From an uncultured Gammaproteobacteria bacterium (GTDB taxonomy: Bacteria > Pseudomonadota > Gammaproteobacteria > Steroidobacterales > Woeseiaceae): a DNA stretch of 60,261 bases. Below, one piece after another: positions 27,306 through 36,023 of the stretch (its first letter is position 1; the number at the start of each line of letters is the position of its first letter). Both the position numbers and the translations under genes were made by a program. Where the stretch lies: NCBI GenBank assembly GCA_913063505.1, contig CAJXYT010000004.1:1-60261 (forward strand). Reading direction: 5' to 3'. The notes under the pieces were generated by a model. It was not told the origin of the DNA and ran no database searches. It saw nothing but the letters and a program-made list of their open reading frames with translations.

Positions 27306-28355
27306 TCAGGTAGTCACTCTGTCGAACAGATAGTGTCCGACATACCACTCGCGACCTTCGTCGTAATCGAACAGCTCAGCACACGCCATGAAGAAAATTC
27401 GCCAGCGCTGCCACCACAGTGAAGCATTGGCGTCGCCATAACAGCCAACTAGGACCGACATAATCGCATCTTTACTCTGATCCATGTTGTGCAGCCAAGC
27501 GTTGCATGTCTTGGCGTAATGTTGGCCGTTCCAATGCCAGCGTTCCGCGATGCTCAGATTTTCGGCGAAGCGTAATGGCAAATCGGCACTCGGCATGATT
27601 CCACCACTAAAAAAGTAACGGCTCATCCAGTCACCCGGCCCCTTGTCGATGTACTCATAGGGCGTCGTGCGGTGACAAAAAACATGCATGAAAAAGTGGC
27701 CGTCAGGCAGCAACCAATCATTAATACGCCGAAACAGTTCGCCATAGTTATGCATATGCTCGAACATTTCGATCGAGACTACGCGATCGAATTGTTTGTC
27801 AGTTTTGAAGTCGTTCATGTCGCAGACTATGACTTCGATATTTTGAATTGATCGCTCACTTGCTTTTTTTAGAATAAAATCGCGTTGGGAAGCGGAGTTG
27901 GAAACTGACGTAACAAATCCGTTGGGGAAATGCTCTGCGATCCAAAGTGACAACGATCCCCAACCGCAACCAAGATCCAGAACCTGCATACCGTCCTCGA
28001 TGCCTGCTCGTTTCACGCTCAATTCAAGAGCGGCTACTTCGGCCTCCGAAAGGTTGCTGGCATTATCTGGCCAATAGCAGCAGCTGTATTTCAGGTGGTC
28101 TCCCATCACATGGGCGAAAAACTCCGCAGGTACTTCGTAGTGCTGTTCATTAGCGATTTCAGACAACAGCGCGATAGGCGACTTGTTCATCATTGCGACA
28201 AAACGATTTGTCGCCTTAGCGGCGTACTCGACATCACCCGAATGGATTTCTTTGCGTTTGGTTTCGAGTAGGCGTCGGATTCCGGCACGAATCACGATGT
28301 CGGGTACAAGGCCCGATTCAGTCCAGCTGACGGCTTTTGCAGTTATGGCGTTCAT
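27306..28355 (-). CDS. SAM-dependent methyltransferase, CFA/coclaurine-N-methyltransferase-like
   Basis: This 349-residue methyltransferase heads the lipid operon. It shares the CFA-fold SAM site MQVLDLGCGWGSLSLWIAEHFPNG. Its other motifs match the plant coclaurine N-methyltransferase branch: QHYEVPAEFF, LKYSCCYW, VVSIEMFEHMHNYGELFRRI and a C-terminal WWQRWRIFFMACAELFDYDEGREWYVGHYLF. It lacks the N-terminal lipid domain of canonical Cfa. Bacterial members sit in fatty-acid modification clusters, so a lipid substrate is more likely than an alkaloid. The substrate is inference. It begins about 155 bp downstream of the sensor kinase gene. Confidence 0.9.
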   Translation of the reverse strand: MNAITAKAVSWTESGLVPDIVIRAGIRRLLETKRKEIHSGDVEYAAKATNRFVAMMNKSPIALLSEIANEQHYEVPAEFFAHVMGDHLKYSCCYWPDNASNLSEAEVAALELSVKRAGIEDGMQVLDLGCGWGSLSLWIAEHFPNGFVTSVSNSASQRDFILKKASERSIQNIEVIVCDMNDFKTDKQFDRVVSIEMFEHMHNYGELFRRINDWLLPDGHFFMHVFCHRTTPYEYIDKGPGDWMSRYFFSGGIMPSADLPLRFAENLSIAERWHWNGQHYAKTCNAWLHNMDQSKDAIMSVLVGCYGDANASLWWQRWRIFFMACAELFDYDEGREWYVGHYLFDRVTT

Positions 28356-28428
28356 GGCGTCCTCGAAAATTCTTCAGGAGGCAATATAGGGGCTGCATTT
28401 GCGGCCAACAATGGTATGTAGTGCTTTG

Positions 28429-28443
28429 TTACATTTGCTTACA
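28429..28443 (-). promoter_or_regulatory. Candidate OmpR-family (RstA-like) operator before the lipid operon
   Basis: The plus strand reads TTACATTTGCTTACA. On the operon strand this is TGTAAGCAAATGTAA, two TGTAA half-sites 10 bp apart, the spacing used by OmpR/PhoB-type regulators. TACATTTGCTTACA differs by one fixed base from the RstA consensus (TACATNTNGTTACA, as I recall it). It sits about 74-88 bp before the methyltransferase ATG, and TTGACA lies just upstream on the operon strand. An OmpR-family response regulator gene lies immediately upstream. Confidence 0.5.
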
Positions 28444-28510
28444 AAGTGTCAAAATTCAGTAAACTATAACCACGCCATTACTGGGCTTGAGCCATTTTCG
28501 ATATGGTCGG

Positions 28511-29860
28511 TCAACCTTCTCGATCAATCAGAGGTATGCGAATCTCAAAACTCGCGCCTTGATTATCGCTATCGAGCAATATCAGCGAACCACCATGCGC
28601 CGTAGCCACCAAGGTAGCTAAATACAAACCAAGGCCAGTACCACCGGACTCACGCGCACGCGATCCATCGCTCCTGTAGAACGGCTCGCCGATATGCTCA
28701 GCTTGATTCTGCGACAAACCGGAGCCGTAATCCCTGATTACCATTACCAGGTCCTGGCCTATCGTTGAAATCGTCAGCTCTATCAAACCGTCTTCCGGTT
28801 TTGAGTATCGCAACGCGTTACTGATCAGATTCTTCAGGAGCAATGTAATCCGTGCTTCATCGATATAAGCGCAGATCGGTTCAGTTGGCATTGTGACGCT
28901 TATGCGGTCAGTCTCTCTGGCAAAAAAATCATCGAGTAGTTCGTTGATTAGATCACTAACAACTACATCCGTTCTAGATAATTGTGCGTGCCGGCTATTA
29001 AGTCGCTCAGCTTCGAGCAGCGAAACTACGATCTTCTCCATCTCGACGATTTCAGCTTTCAGACTCTCAACATTTTTCTCATCATCGACAAATTCGAGGG
29101 TTAAGCGCATCCTTGAGAGCGGAGTGCGTAATTCGTGGCTGATACCAAGCAAGAGCGCTCGTTTCGCGTCAAGCATTCTCTCTACATCGCCAGCCATCTT
29201 ATTAATATCCGTTGCCAGATCACCAAGTTGATCGGGACGAGTTTTCAAAATACGAAAATCAAAATTACCCTGGCCGATGTGTTCGGCTCCCCGACCAATC
29301 GTTTGGATTGGCCGAAATAACCACGTAATGGCGGCGTAGGCCAGCAGTAAAAAGGACAGGCCCATGCCCAGAATCAACGGTATAAGGGCTGGTCCATTGG
29401 GCACGTCCGAAATTCTTGGCGTCGAGACAACGATTTCGTAACCGCCCTGTCGCATACGAAGAAAATCGTGGTCGTCCAAGTTCGAAAAATCAACGCCCTG
29501 AAGCTCATCAACCCAAGCGCGGCGATCGTCACTAAACCAGGGACTGGACGCGAATTCGAGTTGCTCTAGTCTTGGAAATGCCGGATCGGATGCCCAATCG
29601 ATATCCGGACCCAGAATTCGAATGTCCACCGGGACTTTTTTTGTAATAGCTATCGCACGGTCAATGCGCGGTGGAACACCGATATCTTCGCGGACATAAC
29701 TAACGTGCAACGACAGGTGCCCACTGATCAGTCCACGAATCTCATCACTATTGTAAAAACGCTGTATTGCCTTAAACGTGCCAAATACAAACAATCCGCC
29801 CAATACGATGAATATTATCAAAAGGCGAAATGACAGTGAGCGCGAAAGACGGTTAAACAT
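28511..29860 (-). CDS. Sensor histidine kinase (OmpR-type partner)
   Basis: This 449-residue membrane kinase has TM1 at about 11-29, a periplasmic domain of about 125 residues and TM2 at about 160-182. HAMP follows (about 182-235), then a HisKA dimerisation domain with the phospho-accepting His242 in LLLGISHELRTPLSR. The HATPase_c domain shows the N box LLLKNLISNALRYSKP, VIRDYGSGLS and GGTGLGLYLA. Its start overlaps the response-regulator stop by 8 bp, so the pair is co-translated. The input signal is unknown. The layout resembles RstB/CpxA-type kinases. Confidence 0.93.
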   Translation of the reverse strand: MFNRLSRSLSFRLLIIFIVLGGLFVFGTFKAIQRFYNSDEIRGLISGHLSLHVSYVREDIGVPPRIDRAIAITKKVPVDIRILGPDIDWASDPAFPRLEQLEFASSPWFSDDRRAWVDELQGVDFSNLDDHDFLRMRQGGYEIVVSTPRISDVPNGPALIPLILGMGLSFLLLAYAAITWLFRPIQTIGRGAEHIGQGNFDFRILKTRPDQLGDLATDINKMAGDVERMLDAKRALLLGISHELRTPLSRMRLTLEFVDDEKNVESLKAEIVEMEKIVVSLLEAERLNSRHAQLSRTDVVVSDLINELLDDFFARETDRISVTMPTEPICAYIDEARITLLLKNLISNALRYSKPEDGLIELTISTIGQDLVMVIRDYGSGLSQNQAEHIGEPFYRSDGSRARESGGTGLGLYLATLVATAHGGSLILLDSDNQGASFEIRIPLIDREG

Positions 29861-30548
29861 CTGTCAGTGGCGCGCACACAAACGAGTAGCCTCGGCCCCA
29901 CACCGTCTGAATGAAGCGGGCCGGTTTAATCGAATCGCCGAGCTTCTGGCGCAGGCGGCTCACCATGATGTCAACGGATCTCGTCAGGATCGCTGCATCG
30001 ATTCCCCGCAGTTCGCTCAAAATATCGTCTCGTGAAAGCTTTCGTCCATGCCTTCGAGCCAGAATCAGCAATAGTTCATACTCCATCGAGGTCAAGTCGA
30101 TAGAGCTTTCGTCAACACAAACAGTCCGGGATTCAGTATCGATTGACAAGCCCTCAAAGTTCAACTCCCCTGTCATTGAGTCTGTAAGCGCAGCTCGGCG
30201 CAGTGTCGCTTGCACCCGCGCGACCAGTTCTCGCGGCTCGAATGGCTTGCCAATATAATCATCAGCTCCCAGCTCCAGGCCCGTCACGCGGTCGATTACA
30301 TCTCCACGTGCAGTGAGCATGATAATCGGAATATTATTCGTCTTGCGTACCTCGCGGCAGATCTCGAAGCCGTCTTTGCCTGGCAACATGACATCCAGCA
30401 ATAGCAAATCCGGCTCTTCCCGGAACAGCTTTTTGAATCCATCAACGGAGTTATACGCACAAACAAGATTGATCCCGAAGCGCTTGAAATAAGCCCGCAT
30501 CAAGTCTGAGTGTTTCCGATCGTCGTCTATTAAGAGAACCTTGACCAT
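29853..30548 (-). CDS. OmpR-family response regulator
   Basis: The start at 30548 (MVKVLLIDDDRKHSDLM) gives 231 residues, and the track start at 30590 is rejected. The receiver domain has the acidic pair DDD (8-10), phospho-acceptor Asp52 in LLLLDVMLPGKDGFE, and Lys in DDYIGKPFEPREL. The C-terminal winged helix carries LTSMEYELLLILARRHGRKLSRDDI and RSVDIMVSRLRQKLGD. It resembles RstA/CpxR. It is followed by its kinase, and the next operon downstream is the lipid cluster with a candidate binding site. Confidence 0.95.
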   Translation of the reverse strand: MVKVLLIDDDRKHSDLMRAYFKRFGINLVCAYNSVDGFKKLFREEPDLLLLDVMLPGKDGFEICREVRKTNNIPIIMLTARGDVIDRVTGLELGADDYIGKPFEPRELVARVQATLRRAALTDSMTGELNFEGLSIDTESRTVCVDESSIDLTSMEYELLLILARRHGRKLSRDDILSELRGIDAAILTRSVDIMVSRLRQKLGDSIKPARFIQTVWGRGYSFVCAPLTDV

Positions 30549-30602
30549 GGCGCGATGATAGCGCTTGTCAGGCAGATAATCGCGATGCATCGTCCATTCG
30601 AT

Positions 30603-30638
30603 ACAAGAAGAGGGCCCCTTCAGGGGCCCTCTTCTTGT
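30603..30638. terminator. Long perfect hairpin downstream of tRNA-Gln
   Basis: ACAAGAAGAGGGCCCC-TTCA-GGGGCCCTCTTCTTGT is a 16-bp perfect stem with a 4-base loop, beginning two bases after the tRNA 3' CCA on the minus strand. It lacks a long U run, but the stem strength and position make it the probable terminator of rplM-rpsI-tRNA-Gln and a possible processing signal. Confidence 0.75.
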
Positions 30639-30639
30639 T

Positions 30640-30713
30640 TGGCTGGGGGAGAGGGATTCGAACCCCCGTTGGCGGAGTCAGAGTCCGCAGTCCTACCACT
30701 AGACGATCCCCCA
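30640..30713 (-). tRNA. glnV: tRNA-Gln (anticodon CUG)
   Basis: A 74-nt tRNA on the minus strand with encoded CCA. The acceptor stem pairs TGGGGGA with TCCCCCA, including the weak U1-A72 pair typical of tRNA-Gln. The anticodon arm GCGGA-CTCTGAC-TCCGC gives anticodon CUG. The T arm is GGGGG-TTCGAAT-CCCTC. It lies 23 bases after rpsI, probably within the ribosomal protein transcript. Confidence 0.95.
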
Positions 30714-30736
30714 ATAAAGGATCGCAGTAAGCGCGT

Positions 30737-31126
30737 TTAGCGTTTCGAGAACTGCGTTGCGCGTCGTGCTTTGCGCAGACCAACTTTCTTACGTTCAACT
30801 TCACGTGCGTCGCGAGTTACAAAACCTGCTTTGCGCAAGGAACCACGCAGCGACTCGTCATACTTCATCAGTGCGCGAGTCAGGCCATGGCGAATAGCGC
30901 CAGCTTGTCCTGTCGTGCCGCCACCTTTAACAGTAACGTTTACATCAAAAGTTTCGACGTGCTGCGTCAGCTCTAACGGCTGACGAACAATCATCCGTGC
31001 CGTCTCGCGACCGAAGAAAACATCCAGCGCACGATTGTTAACCGTGATGTTACCTTTGCCAGGCTTCATGAACACTCGAGCCGTTGACGATTTGCGACGG
31101 CCGGTACCGTAATAAGTATCACTCAT
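30737..31126 (-). CDS. rpsI: 30S ribosomal protein S9
   Basis: This 129-residue S9 begins [23 protein letters not shown]. It ends with the conserved basic tail [20 protein letters not shown], which reaches the ribosomal P-site tRNA. The [19 protein letters not shown] block is also typical. It is 30 bases downstream of rplM, the universal rplM-rpsI pair. Confidence 0.99.
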   Translation of the reverse strand: MSDTYYGTGRRKSSTARVFMKPGKGNITVNNRALDVFFGRETARMIVRQPLELTQHVETFDVNVTVKGGGTTGQAGAIRHGLTRALMKYDESLRGSLRKAGFVTRDAREVERKKVGLRKARRATQFSKR

Positions 31127-31156
31127 AATATTGTCTCAATGCTGTAAGGCCAGGCC

Positions 31157-31591
31157 TTAAGCATTTACTTCCAAAGGAATGGGTTGCTGTGCTGTGTGCG
31201 TGTGCTCAGGTCCGGCAAATACTTTCAGTTTCAAAAACATTTGGCGGCCCAAAGGACCTCGCGGCAGCATACCCTTGACCGATTTCTCGATCACACGCTC
31301 AGGTGCTTTAACGAGCAGCTTCTCAAGCGAAATAGACTTGAGGTTGCCGATGTAGCCAGTGTGATGATAGTAGATTTTATCTTTCAATTTATTGCCTGTC
31401 ACGCGAATTTTCTCAGCGTTAACGACAACAATGTAATCACCGGTATCAACATGCGGTGTGTATTCTGGTTTGTGCTTACCGCGTAAACGTCGGGCAATTT
31501 CAGTCGACAGGCGACCCAGCGTCTTGCCTGCTGCATCAACCACGAACCAATCGCGGCGAACATCTGCTGTTTTTGCAGAAAAAGTACTCAT
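31157..31591 (-). CDS. rplM: 50S ribosomal protein L13
   Basis: The ATG at 31591 ([27 protein letters not shown]) gives 144 residues, the usual L13 length. The track start at 31645 lies in the leader and is rejected. [32 protein letters not shown] and the [18 protein letters not shown] block are diagnostic. It is first in the rplM-rpsI operon, with a strong promoter about 125 bases upstream and a leader that may carry autogenous control. Confidence 0.98.
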   Translation of the reverse strand: MSTFSAKTADVRRDWFVVDAAGKTLGRLSTEIARRLRGKHKPEYTPHVDTGDYIVVVNAEKIRVTGNKLKDKIYYHHTGYIGNLKSISLEKLLVKAPERVIEKSVKGMLPRGPLGRQMFLKLKVFAGPEHTHTAQQPIPLEVNA

Positions 31592-31716
31592 AATTCTAGT
31601 TTCCGTAGGGGAAAGTCTTGCAAAATGTCTGTTCAGGAGGCCCAAATGCGGAAGGCCTTACCCGGTCTGCCCTCCAAGCACGTAAGTTCGTTCGCTGGAG
31701 CGGCGAAAGGCGCGAA

Positions 31717-31745
31717 ATAATACTGTAGGCCCAGCCCCAATGCAA
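31717..31745 (-). promoter_or_regulatory. Sigma70 promoter of rplM-rpsI
   Basis: On the minus strand TTGCAT (31745-31740) and TATTAT (31722-31717) are separated by exactly 17 bp, a near-consensus promoter. It leaves a 5' leader of about 120 nt before the rplM ATG, with a GC-rich segment that may fold. L13-dependent autoregulation through such leaders is known in some bacteria. Here it is only a possibility. Confidence 0.7.
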
Positions 31746-31814
31746 ACAATCCTGAGATTCATTTTTCTATATACCGATCAATAAGTTAGGAGCGGCATCT
31801 GCGCCGAAAAGCGT

Positions 31815-32543
31815 TCAGAACAAGTACTCGATCGACAAAGCCGTGTAAGTATCGGTTTTTTCGGTCAACAGCGGCACCTCCGAATTGTTCTTAATTGTGT
31901 AGGAGGCAACCAATGCGAGATCCCCAACCAGTTTGGCTGAAATCGACGTCACTGACTCCGAATAGGTGTTTGTTTCGCCCACTTCAGTCGTCAGATCTTG
32001 CCGAAATGCCGCAGTCTCACTGAATTGCCAACTATAGTAGAAGCCTACGCGCCCGACCGTCTCATCATCTTTGAGGTCCAGTTGCGTTTCGGACTGCCGC
32101 GCACCGGCGCCGATCTCCGTATTCAACTTATGTTTGTCGTTCTCTATCAGCCGACGACCGTAGCCAATAGTCTGAGAGAACTGCGTCGCATAGCCGCCGA
32201 ATCGGTCCTTGCGCCATTGCAGGCGACCGAATAAGAAATCGTGGTCAGTCAGCTTGCGCTCACTCTTCCAGCGAAGTTCGTAGGCTTCGGCCGACGTACT
32301 CTCACTTTCCGACGCTTTGATCGCAAATGCCTCAGCCAAATGTGTCAACGTGTCAGCGGTATACCCGAGTTCAAACCCTGTATTCAGGGTCGTATTCTCA
32401 GTATTGCCTGATGTCGCCAGGTAGCCAAGCGAGGTCTTACCTGCCCATGGGCCCGTCTCTTCTTCAGCATCTTGCGCAAGAGTTAATAGTGGCAACATTA
32501 GCGACACAGCAAAAAATGATATCGATATAAAACGAATACTCAT
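31815..32543 (-). CDS. DUF481 family outer-membrane beta-barrel protein
   Basis: This 242-residue protein has a Sec signal peptide (MSIRFISISFFAVSLMLPLLTLAQDA). It then shows the DUF481/YdiY pattern of alternating amphipathic strands: WAGKTSLGYLATSGNTENTTLNTG, AYELRWKSERKLTDHDFLFGRLQWRKDRF, QTIGYGRRLIEN and a terminal aromatic YTALSIEYLF suited to BAM recognition. It should sit in the outer membrane. The physiological role is unknown. It is a single gene, divergent from coq7. Confidence 0.9.
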   Translation of the reverse strand: MSIRFISISFFAVSLMLPLLTLAQDAEEETGPWAGKTSLGYLATSGNTENTTLNTGFELGYTADTLTHLAEAFAIKASESESTSAEAYELRWKSERKLTDHDFLFGRLQWRKDRFGGYATQFSQTIGYGRRLIENDKHKLNTEIGAGARQSETQLDLKDDETVGRVGFYYSWQFSETAAFRQDLTTEVGETNTYSESVTSISAKLVGDLALVASYTIKNNSEVPLLTEKTDTYTALSIEYLF

Positions 32544-32631
32544 TCGCGACCTCCTTAGTCTGAATCTTAACTCCGCGAAAATTGGCCGCGGAGTATACCG
32601 CCGGACGACCGCATAGCGCTATACTGCTGAA

Positions 32632-33276
32632 ATGCAACCACGTCTATTTTCCCAACTGGATAAATTACTGATCAGCGCCAACAACGCACTGCGAACCGTC
32701 GCAGCACCGGCTGGGCGACCATCGCGAAAAAATCCGGCAGAAAATATGATTGATGCCGAGATGGACGCGAAGCAAAAAGCGCATGCGGCAGGTCTCATGC
32801 GAGTCAACCACGCGGGAGAAGTTGCCGCCCAGGCCCTTTATCAAGGACACGCGAGCGTTGCGCGTGACAAGAATATCGAGGCACAAATGAAACATGCGGC
32901 TGACGAAGAGTTCGATCATCTCGCTTGGTGCGAGCAGCGTATTCACGAACTCGGTTACGAGACGAGTCGATTGAGTCCGATTTGGTATGGCGGCGCATTT
33001 GCTATCGGCGCAGTGAGTGGCGCACTTGGAGATAAGTGGGGTCTCGGCTTCATAGCTGAGACGGAGAAGCAAGTTTGCTCGCATCTCGACAGTCACCTCC
33101 ATCAACTGCCCGAAACGGACGCTAAGAGCCGGGCGATCGTTACGCAAATGCGTGATGAGGAAGAAGAACATAGAGAGAACGCGGTCGACGCAGGCGCGGC
33201 AGAGCTGCCACGCCCTTTGGCTCGACTGATGCGCGCGACGGCCAGAGTTATGACAAAAACAGCGTATTGGGTTTAG
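32632..33276 (+). CDS. coq7: Demethoxyubiquinone hydroxylase (Coq7 family)
   Basis: This 214-residue diiron enzyme catalyses the C6 hydroxylation step late in ubiquinone synthesis. The diiron ligands lie in LMRVNHAGEVAAQALYQGH, HAADEEFDHLAWCEQRI and a C-terminal MRDEEEEHRENA. A hydrophobic WYGGAFAIGAVSGALG region associates with the membrane. The enzyme replaces flavin-dependent UbiF found in enterics. Together with UbiH and the UbiI-like protein in this window it could cover all three ring hydroxylations. Confidence 0.95.
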   Translation: MQPRLFSQLDKLLISANNALRTVAAPAGRPSRKNPAENMIDAEMDAKQKAHAAGLMRVNHAGEVAAQALYQGHASVARDKNIEAQMKHAADEEFDHLAWCEQRIHELGYETSRLSPIWYGGAFAIGAVSGALGDKWGLGFIAETEKQVCSHLDSHLHQLPETDAKSRAIVTQMRDEEEEHRENAVDAGAAELPRPLARLMRATARVMTKTAYWV

Positions 33277-33361
33277 TCACGGCCTATTCGACGAAAAATA
33301 TATAAAAAACAAGGATTTAGATGGATCTCTAGCACCTTCTGTAGTATCGGAGCCACCCCAA

Positions 33362-34060
33362 TTAGCAGGCGCTATCTATTTCAGCTCTCATAGAAGTAAT
33401 CGTTGAGGCATAGTCATCCGACCCAAAAATCGCCGACCCAGCTACAAATGTATCGGCGCCCGCTGCTGCGATTTCGCCAATATTATCGACCTTCACGCCA
33501 CCGTCTATTTCCAGACGAATTTCCCTGCCGCTCGCCTCAATCATTTCTCTTGCCTGACGAAGTTTGGCTAGTGATAACGGAATGAAACTTTGACCACCAA
33601 AGCCCGGATTTACTGACATTAGAAGAATCATGTCCACTTTATCGATAACATGATTTAGCAAATCCAGAGGAGTTGTCGGGCTAAAGGCCAAACCGGATTT
33701 GCAGCCTTTTTCACGAATGAGTTCGAGTGAGCGGTCAACATGACGGCTAGCCTCTGGGTGAAAGGTAATATAACTCGCACCCGCTTTTACGAAGTCCGGA
33801 ATGATTGCGTCCACCGGTTCGACCATCAGGTGAACATCGATGGGCGCTTCGATACCGTATGTCCTGAGCGCGTCGCAGATCATTGGACCGATGGTGAGAT
33901 TCGGGACAAAGTGATTGTCCATTACATCAAAGTGGACAATGTCAGCACCGGCATCGAGTACGTCTTTAACATCGTCACCAAGACGTGCGAAATCGGCAGA
34001 AAGAATTGATGGCGCAATTAATGGCGTCAAAGATCGCTCCTCTTTTTCTGAACTGTACAT
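33362..34060 (-). CDS. rpe: Ribulose-phosphate 3-epimerase
   Basis: The TIM-barrel enzyme interconverts ribulose-5-phosphate and xylulose-5-phosphate. Using the ATG at 34060 gives 232 residues. The track start at 34081 is a TTG and less likely. Marks are [60 protein letters not shown] and the C-terminal [11 protein letters not shown] and [11 protein letters not shown]. It follows djlA by 22 bases and is likely co-transcribed. Confidence 0.96.
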   Translation of the reverse strand: MYSSEKEERSLTPLIAPSILSADFARLGDDVKDVLDAGADIVHFDVMDNHFVPNLTIGPMICDALRTYGIEAPIDVHLMVEPVDAIIPDFVKAGASYITFHPEASRHVDRSLELIREKGCKSGLAFSPTTPLDLLNHVIDKVDMILLMSVNPGFGGQSFIPLSLAKLRQAREMIEASGREIRLEIDGGVKVDNIGEIAAAGADTFVAGSAIFGSDDYASTITSMRAEIDSAC

Positions 34061-34082
34061 CAGGGTCAATCCAACCGGCAAC

Positions 34083-34877
34083 TTAACGTATCGATCGGCG
34101 GGCTTTCAGTAATTCATAGGCGCCGCGCACCTCTCGTGTGCGGCGCTCTGCTTCCGAAATCACCTCTTTACCGGGGTTGCTTGGCGATATTTTATCGGGA
34201 TGGGTTTTATTCATAAGACGACGATACGCCTTCTTCACTTCGTCGTTGGTCGCTTCCACTGATACGCCGAGCGTCTCATAGGCACCGCGGACCCTCACTG
34301 CATCCACATCGCCCGCTGGAGAGCGCTTGAATCCTTTCTGAGCGCGTATCATGGCTTCGAGCTGCGCCAAGTCAACTCGTCTGATTTCAAGCTCAGTACA
34401 TATTTTCCAGATTAGTCCACGCTCTTCTTTCTTGAGGTTGCGCTTCGCCAACACCACTTCCAGAAGCAGTCGCACAAACGTCAGTCGATTCTGAGGGCTA
34501 CGCGCACTAACGCGGCGCAGCTCGCGAATTTCATTAATGAGTGGGTATCCAGGTTCTTTGCCCTCATCGAACCAATCAATCGCATGACGAACTTGCGACG
34601 GATTCAAGCTCAGGCGGTGCATAACCATGCGAGCAGATCGAATTTCGTCCTCACTAACACGGCCGTCGATCTTCGCCAAATGCCCCATCACCTCGAACAG
34701 CGTGCGGATAAAGCCTTCTGAGACACGCGGAATATTCGCACCTTGCTTCTCAAACAAGTGGTATCGGTCAGCGAAGCCGCGGTCGAACTGATGTCCGAGA
34801 ACGAGTCCGGCCAGCACAGCCCAAGGGTTGCGCATCGCGAGACCGGCTAGAATGCCGATGATCTTGCCCCAGTACAA
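34083..34877 (-). CDS. djlA: DjlA-type membrane co-chaperone (TerB + J domain)
   Basis: This 264-residue protein has an N-terminal membrane segment ([24 protein letters not shown]), a central TerB-like domain ([25 protein letters not shown]) and a C-terminal J domain ([31 protein letters not shown]) with the HPD motif that stimulates DnaK ATPase. The order matches E. coli DjlA, which is linked to envelope stress signalling. The gene precedes rpe on the minus strand and is divergent from purC. Confidence 0.93.
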   Translation of the reverse strand: MYWGKIIGILAGLAMRNPWAVLAGLVLGHQFDRGFADRYHLFEKQGANIPRVSEGFIRTLFEVMGHLAKIDGRVSEDEIRSARMVMHRLSLNPSQVRHAIDWFDEGKEPGYPLINEIRELRRVSARSPQNRLTFVRLLLEVVLAKRNLKKEERGLIWKICTELEIRRVDLAQLEAMIRAQKGFKRSPAGDVDAVRVRGAYETLGVSVEATNDEVKKAYRRLMNKTHPDKISPSNPGKEVISEAERRTREVRGAYELLKARRSIR

Positions 34878-34988
34878 TCGAGATTCCAGCCGTTGGGCGA
34901 TAAAAAGATACGCAATCCTAACGTGTGTCAGCGGGCATTCCTATTGTGGAGGCTTGCCTGTCCCGGCCGGAACGGCGATCATCGCAGA

Positions 34989-35882
34989 ATGAGCAGCAGC
35001 AACGCCCTATTTGAAACTTCCATTCCGAGTTTAGAGATGATCGCGCGTGGCAAGGTCAGGGACATTTATAGTGTCGATGATGATCATTTGTTGATCGTCA
35101 CATCTGATCGCCTGTCCGCCTATGACGTCGTTTTGCCTGACCCAATTCCCGGCAAGGGCGAGGTGCTTACGAAGATTTCACTTTTCTGGTTCGATTTGAT
35201 GGCCGACATCATCGACAATCAGTTGACTGAACTTCGGATAGAAGACGTCGTCGATGACGCTGATATTTGCGATGCACTTCGAGATCAAGCTCTGGTAGTC
35301 AAACGCTTGAGGCCACTACCGATTGAGGCGGTTGTCCGCGGTTACCTGATCGGGTCCGGTTGGAGAGATTATCTCGATACCGGTCAAATCTGCGGCATCG
35401 CTTTGCCTGCCGAGATGCAGCAAGCCGAGAAGTTACCGACAACTTTGTTCACCCCAGCCAGTAAGGCCGAGTCTGGCGATCACGACGAAAACATCAGCTT
35501 TGAGCAGGTTATCGAGCTCATCGGCGATGAACTCGCGACTCGCGTCCGCGATGTCTCAATTCAAATTTACGAGCGTGCTGCCGCTTTCGCTTTGAAACGC
35601 GGGATTATCATTGCTGATACGAAGTTCGAGTTTGGGTTGGATGACGACGGCCGACTGCACATTATCGATGAAGTGCTAACGCCGGATTCATCCCGTTTCT
35701 GGCCAATCGATAAATACGAAATTGGAACGAGTCCGCCGAGCTTCGACAAACAGTTCGTTCGCGACTATCTCGATACACTCGATTGGGACAAGACCGCGCC
35801 AGGGCCGAAGCTGCCACCTGAGCTTCTCGAGCAAACAGCTACCAAGTACAGAGAAGCGCTCACACGAATGACAGCTGACTAG
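34989..35882 (+). CDS. purC: Phosphoribosylaminoimidazole-succinocarboxamide synthase (long form)
   Basis: The ATG at 34989 ([29 protein letters not shown]) gives 297 residues. The track start at 34893 overlaps the divergent djlA promoter area and is rejected. This is the long SAICAR synthetase type (about 300 residues), not the 237-residue enteric type. [45 protein letters not shown] and [31 protein letters not shown] are diagnostic. It performs the ATP-dependent aspartate ligation of purine synthesis. purEK lie about 1.9 kb downstream. Confidence 0.97.
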   Translation: MSSSNALFETSIPSLEMIARGKVRDIYSVDDDHLLIVTSDRLSAYDVVLPDPIPGKGEVLTKISLFWFDLMADIIDNQLTELRIEDVVDDADICDALRDQALVVKRLRPLPIEAVVRGYLIGSGWRDYLDTGQICGIALPAEMQQAEKLPTTLFTPASKAESGDHDENISFEQVIELIGDELATRVRDVSIQIYERAAAFALKRGIIIADTKFEFGLDDDGRLHIIDEVLTPDSSRFWPIDKYEIGTSPPSFDKQFVRDYLDTLDWDKTAPGPKLPPELLEQTATKYREALTRMTAD

Positions 35883-36023
35883 CCCCCCACTTCGGCGATG
35901 GACAGTCGTCGTTTTTCAAACCCAGCTCCCAATGTGTGACCCGCAAATCGTTGTATTAAGGGTTGACTCTGAATGATCGATCTCTCGTCGAGCCATTGGA
36001 TAAGTCTGAGAAATTGATGCGCC

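Noticed and set aside
33277-33361. Gap between coq7 and rpe examined for a small RNA or terminator
   Set aside because: It is AT-rich with no stable hairpin and no open frame.
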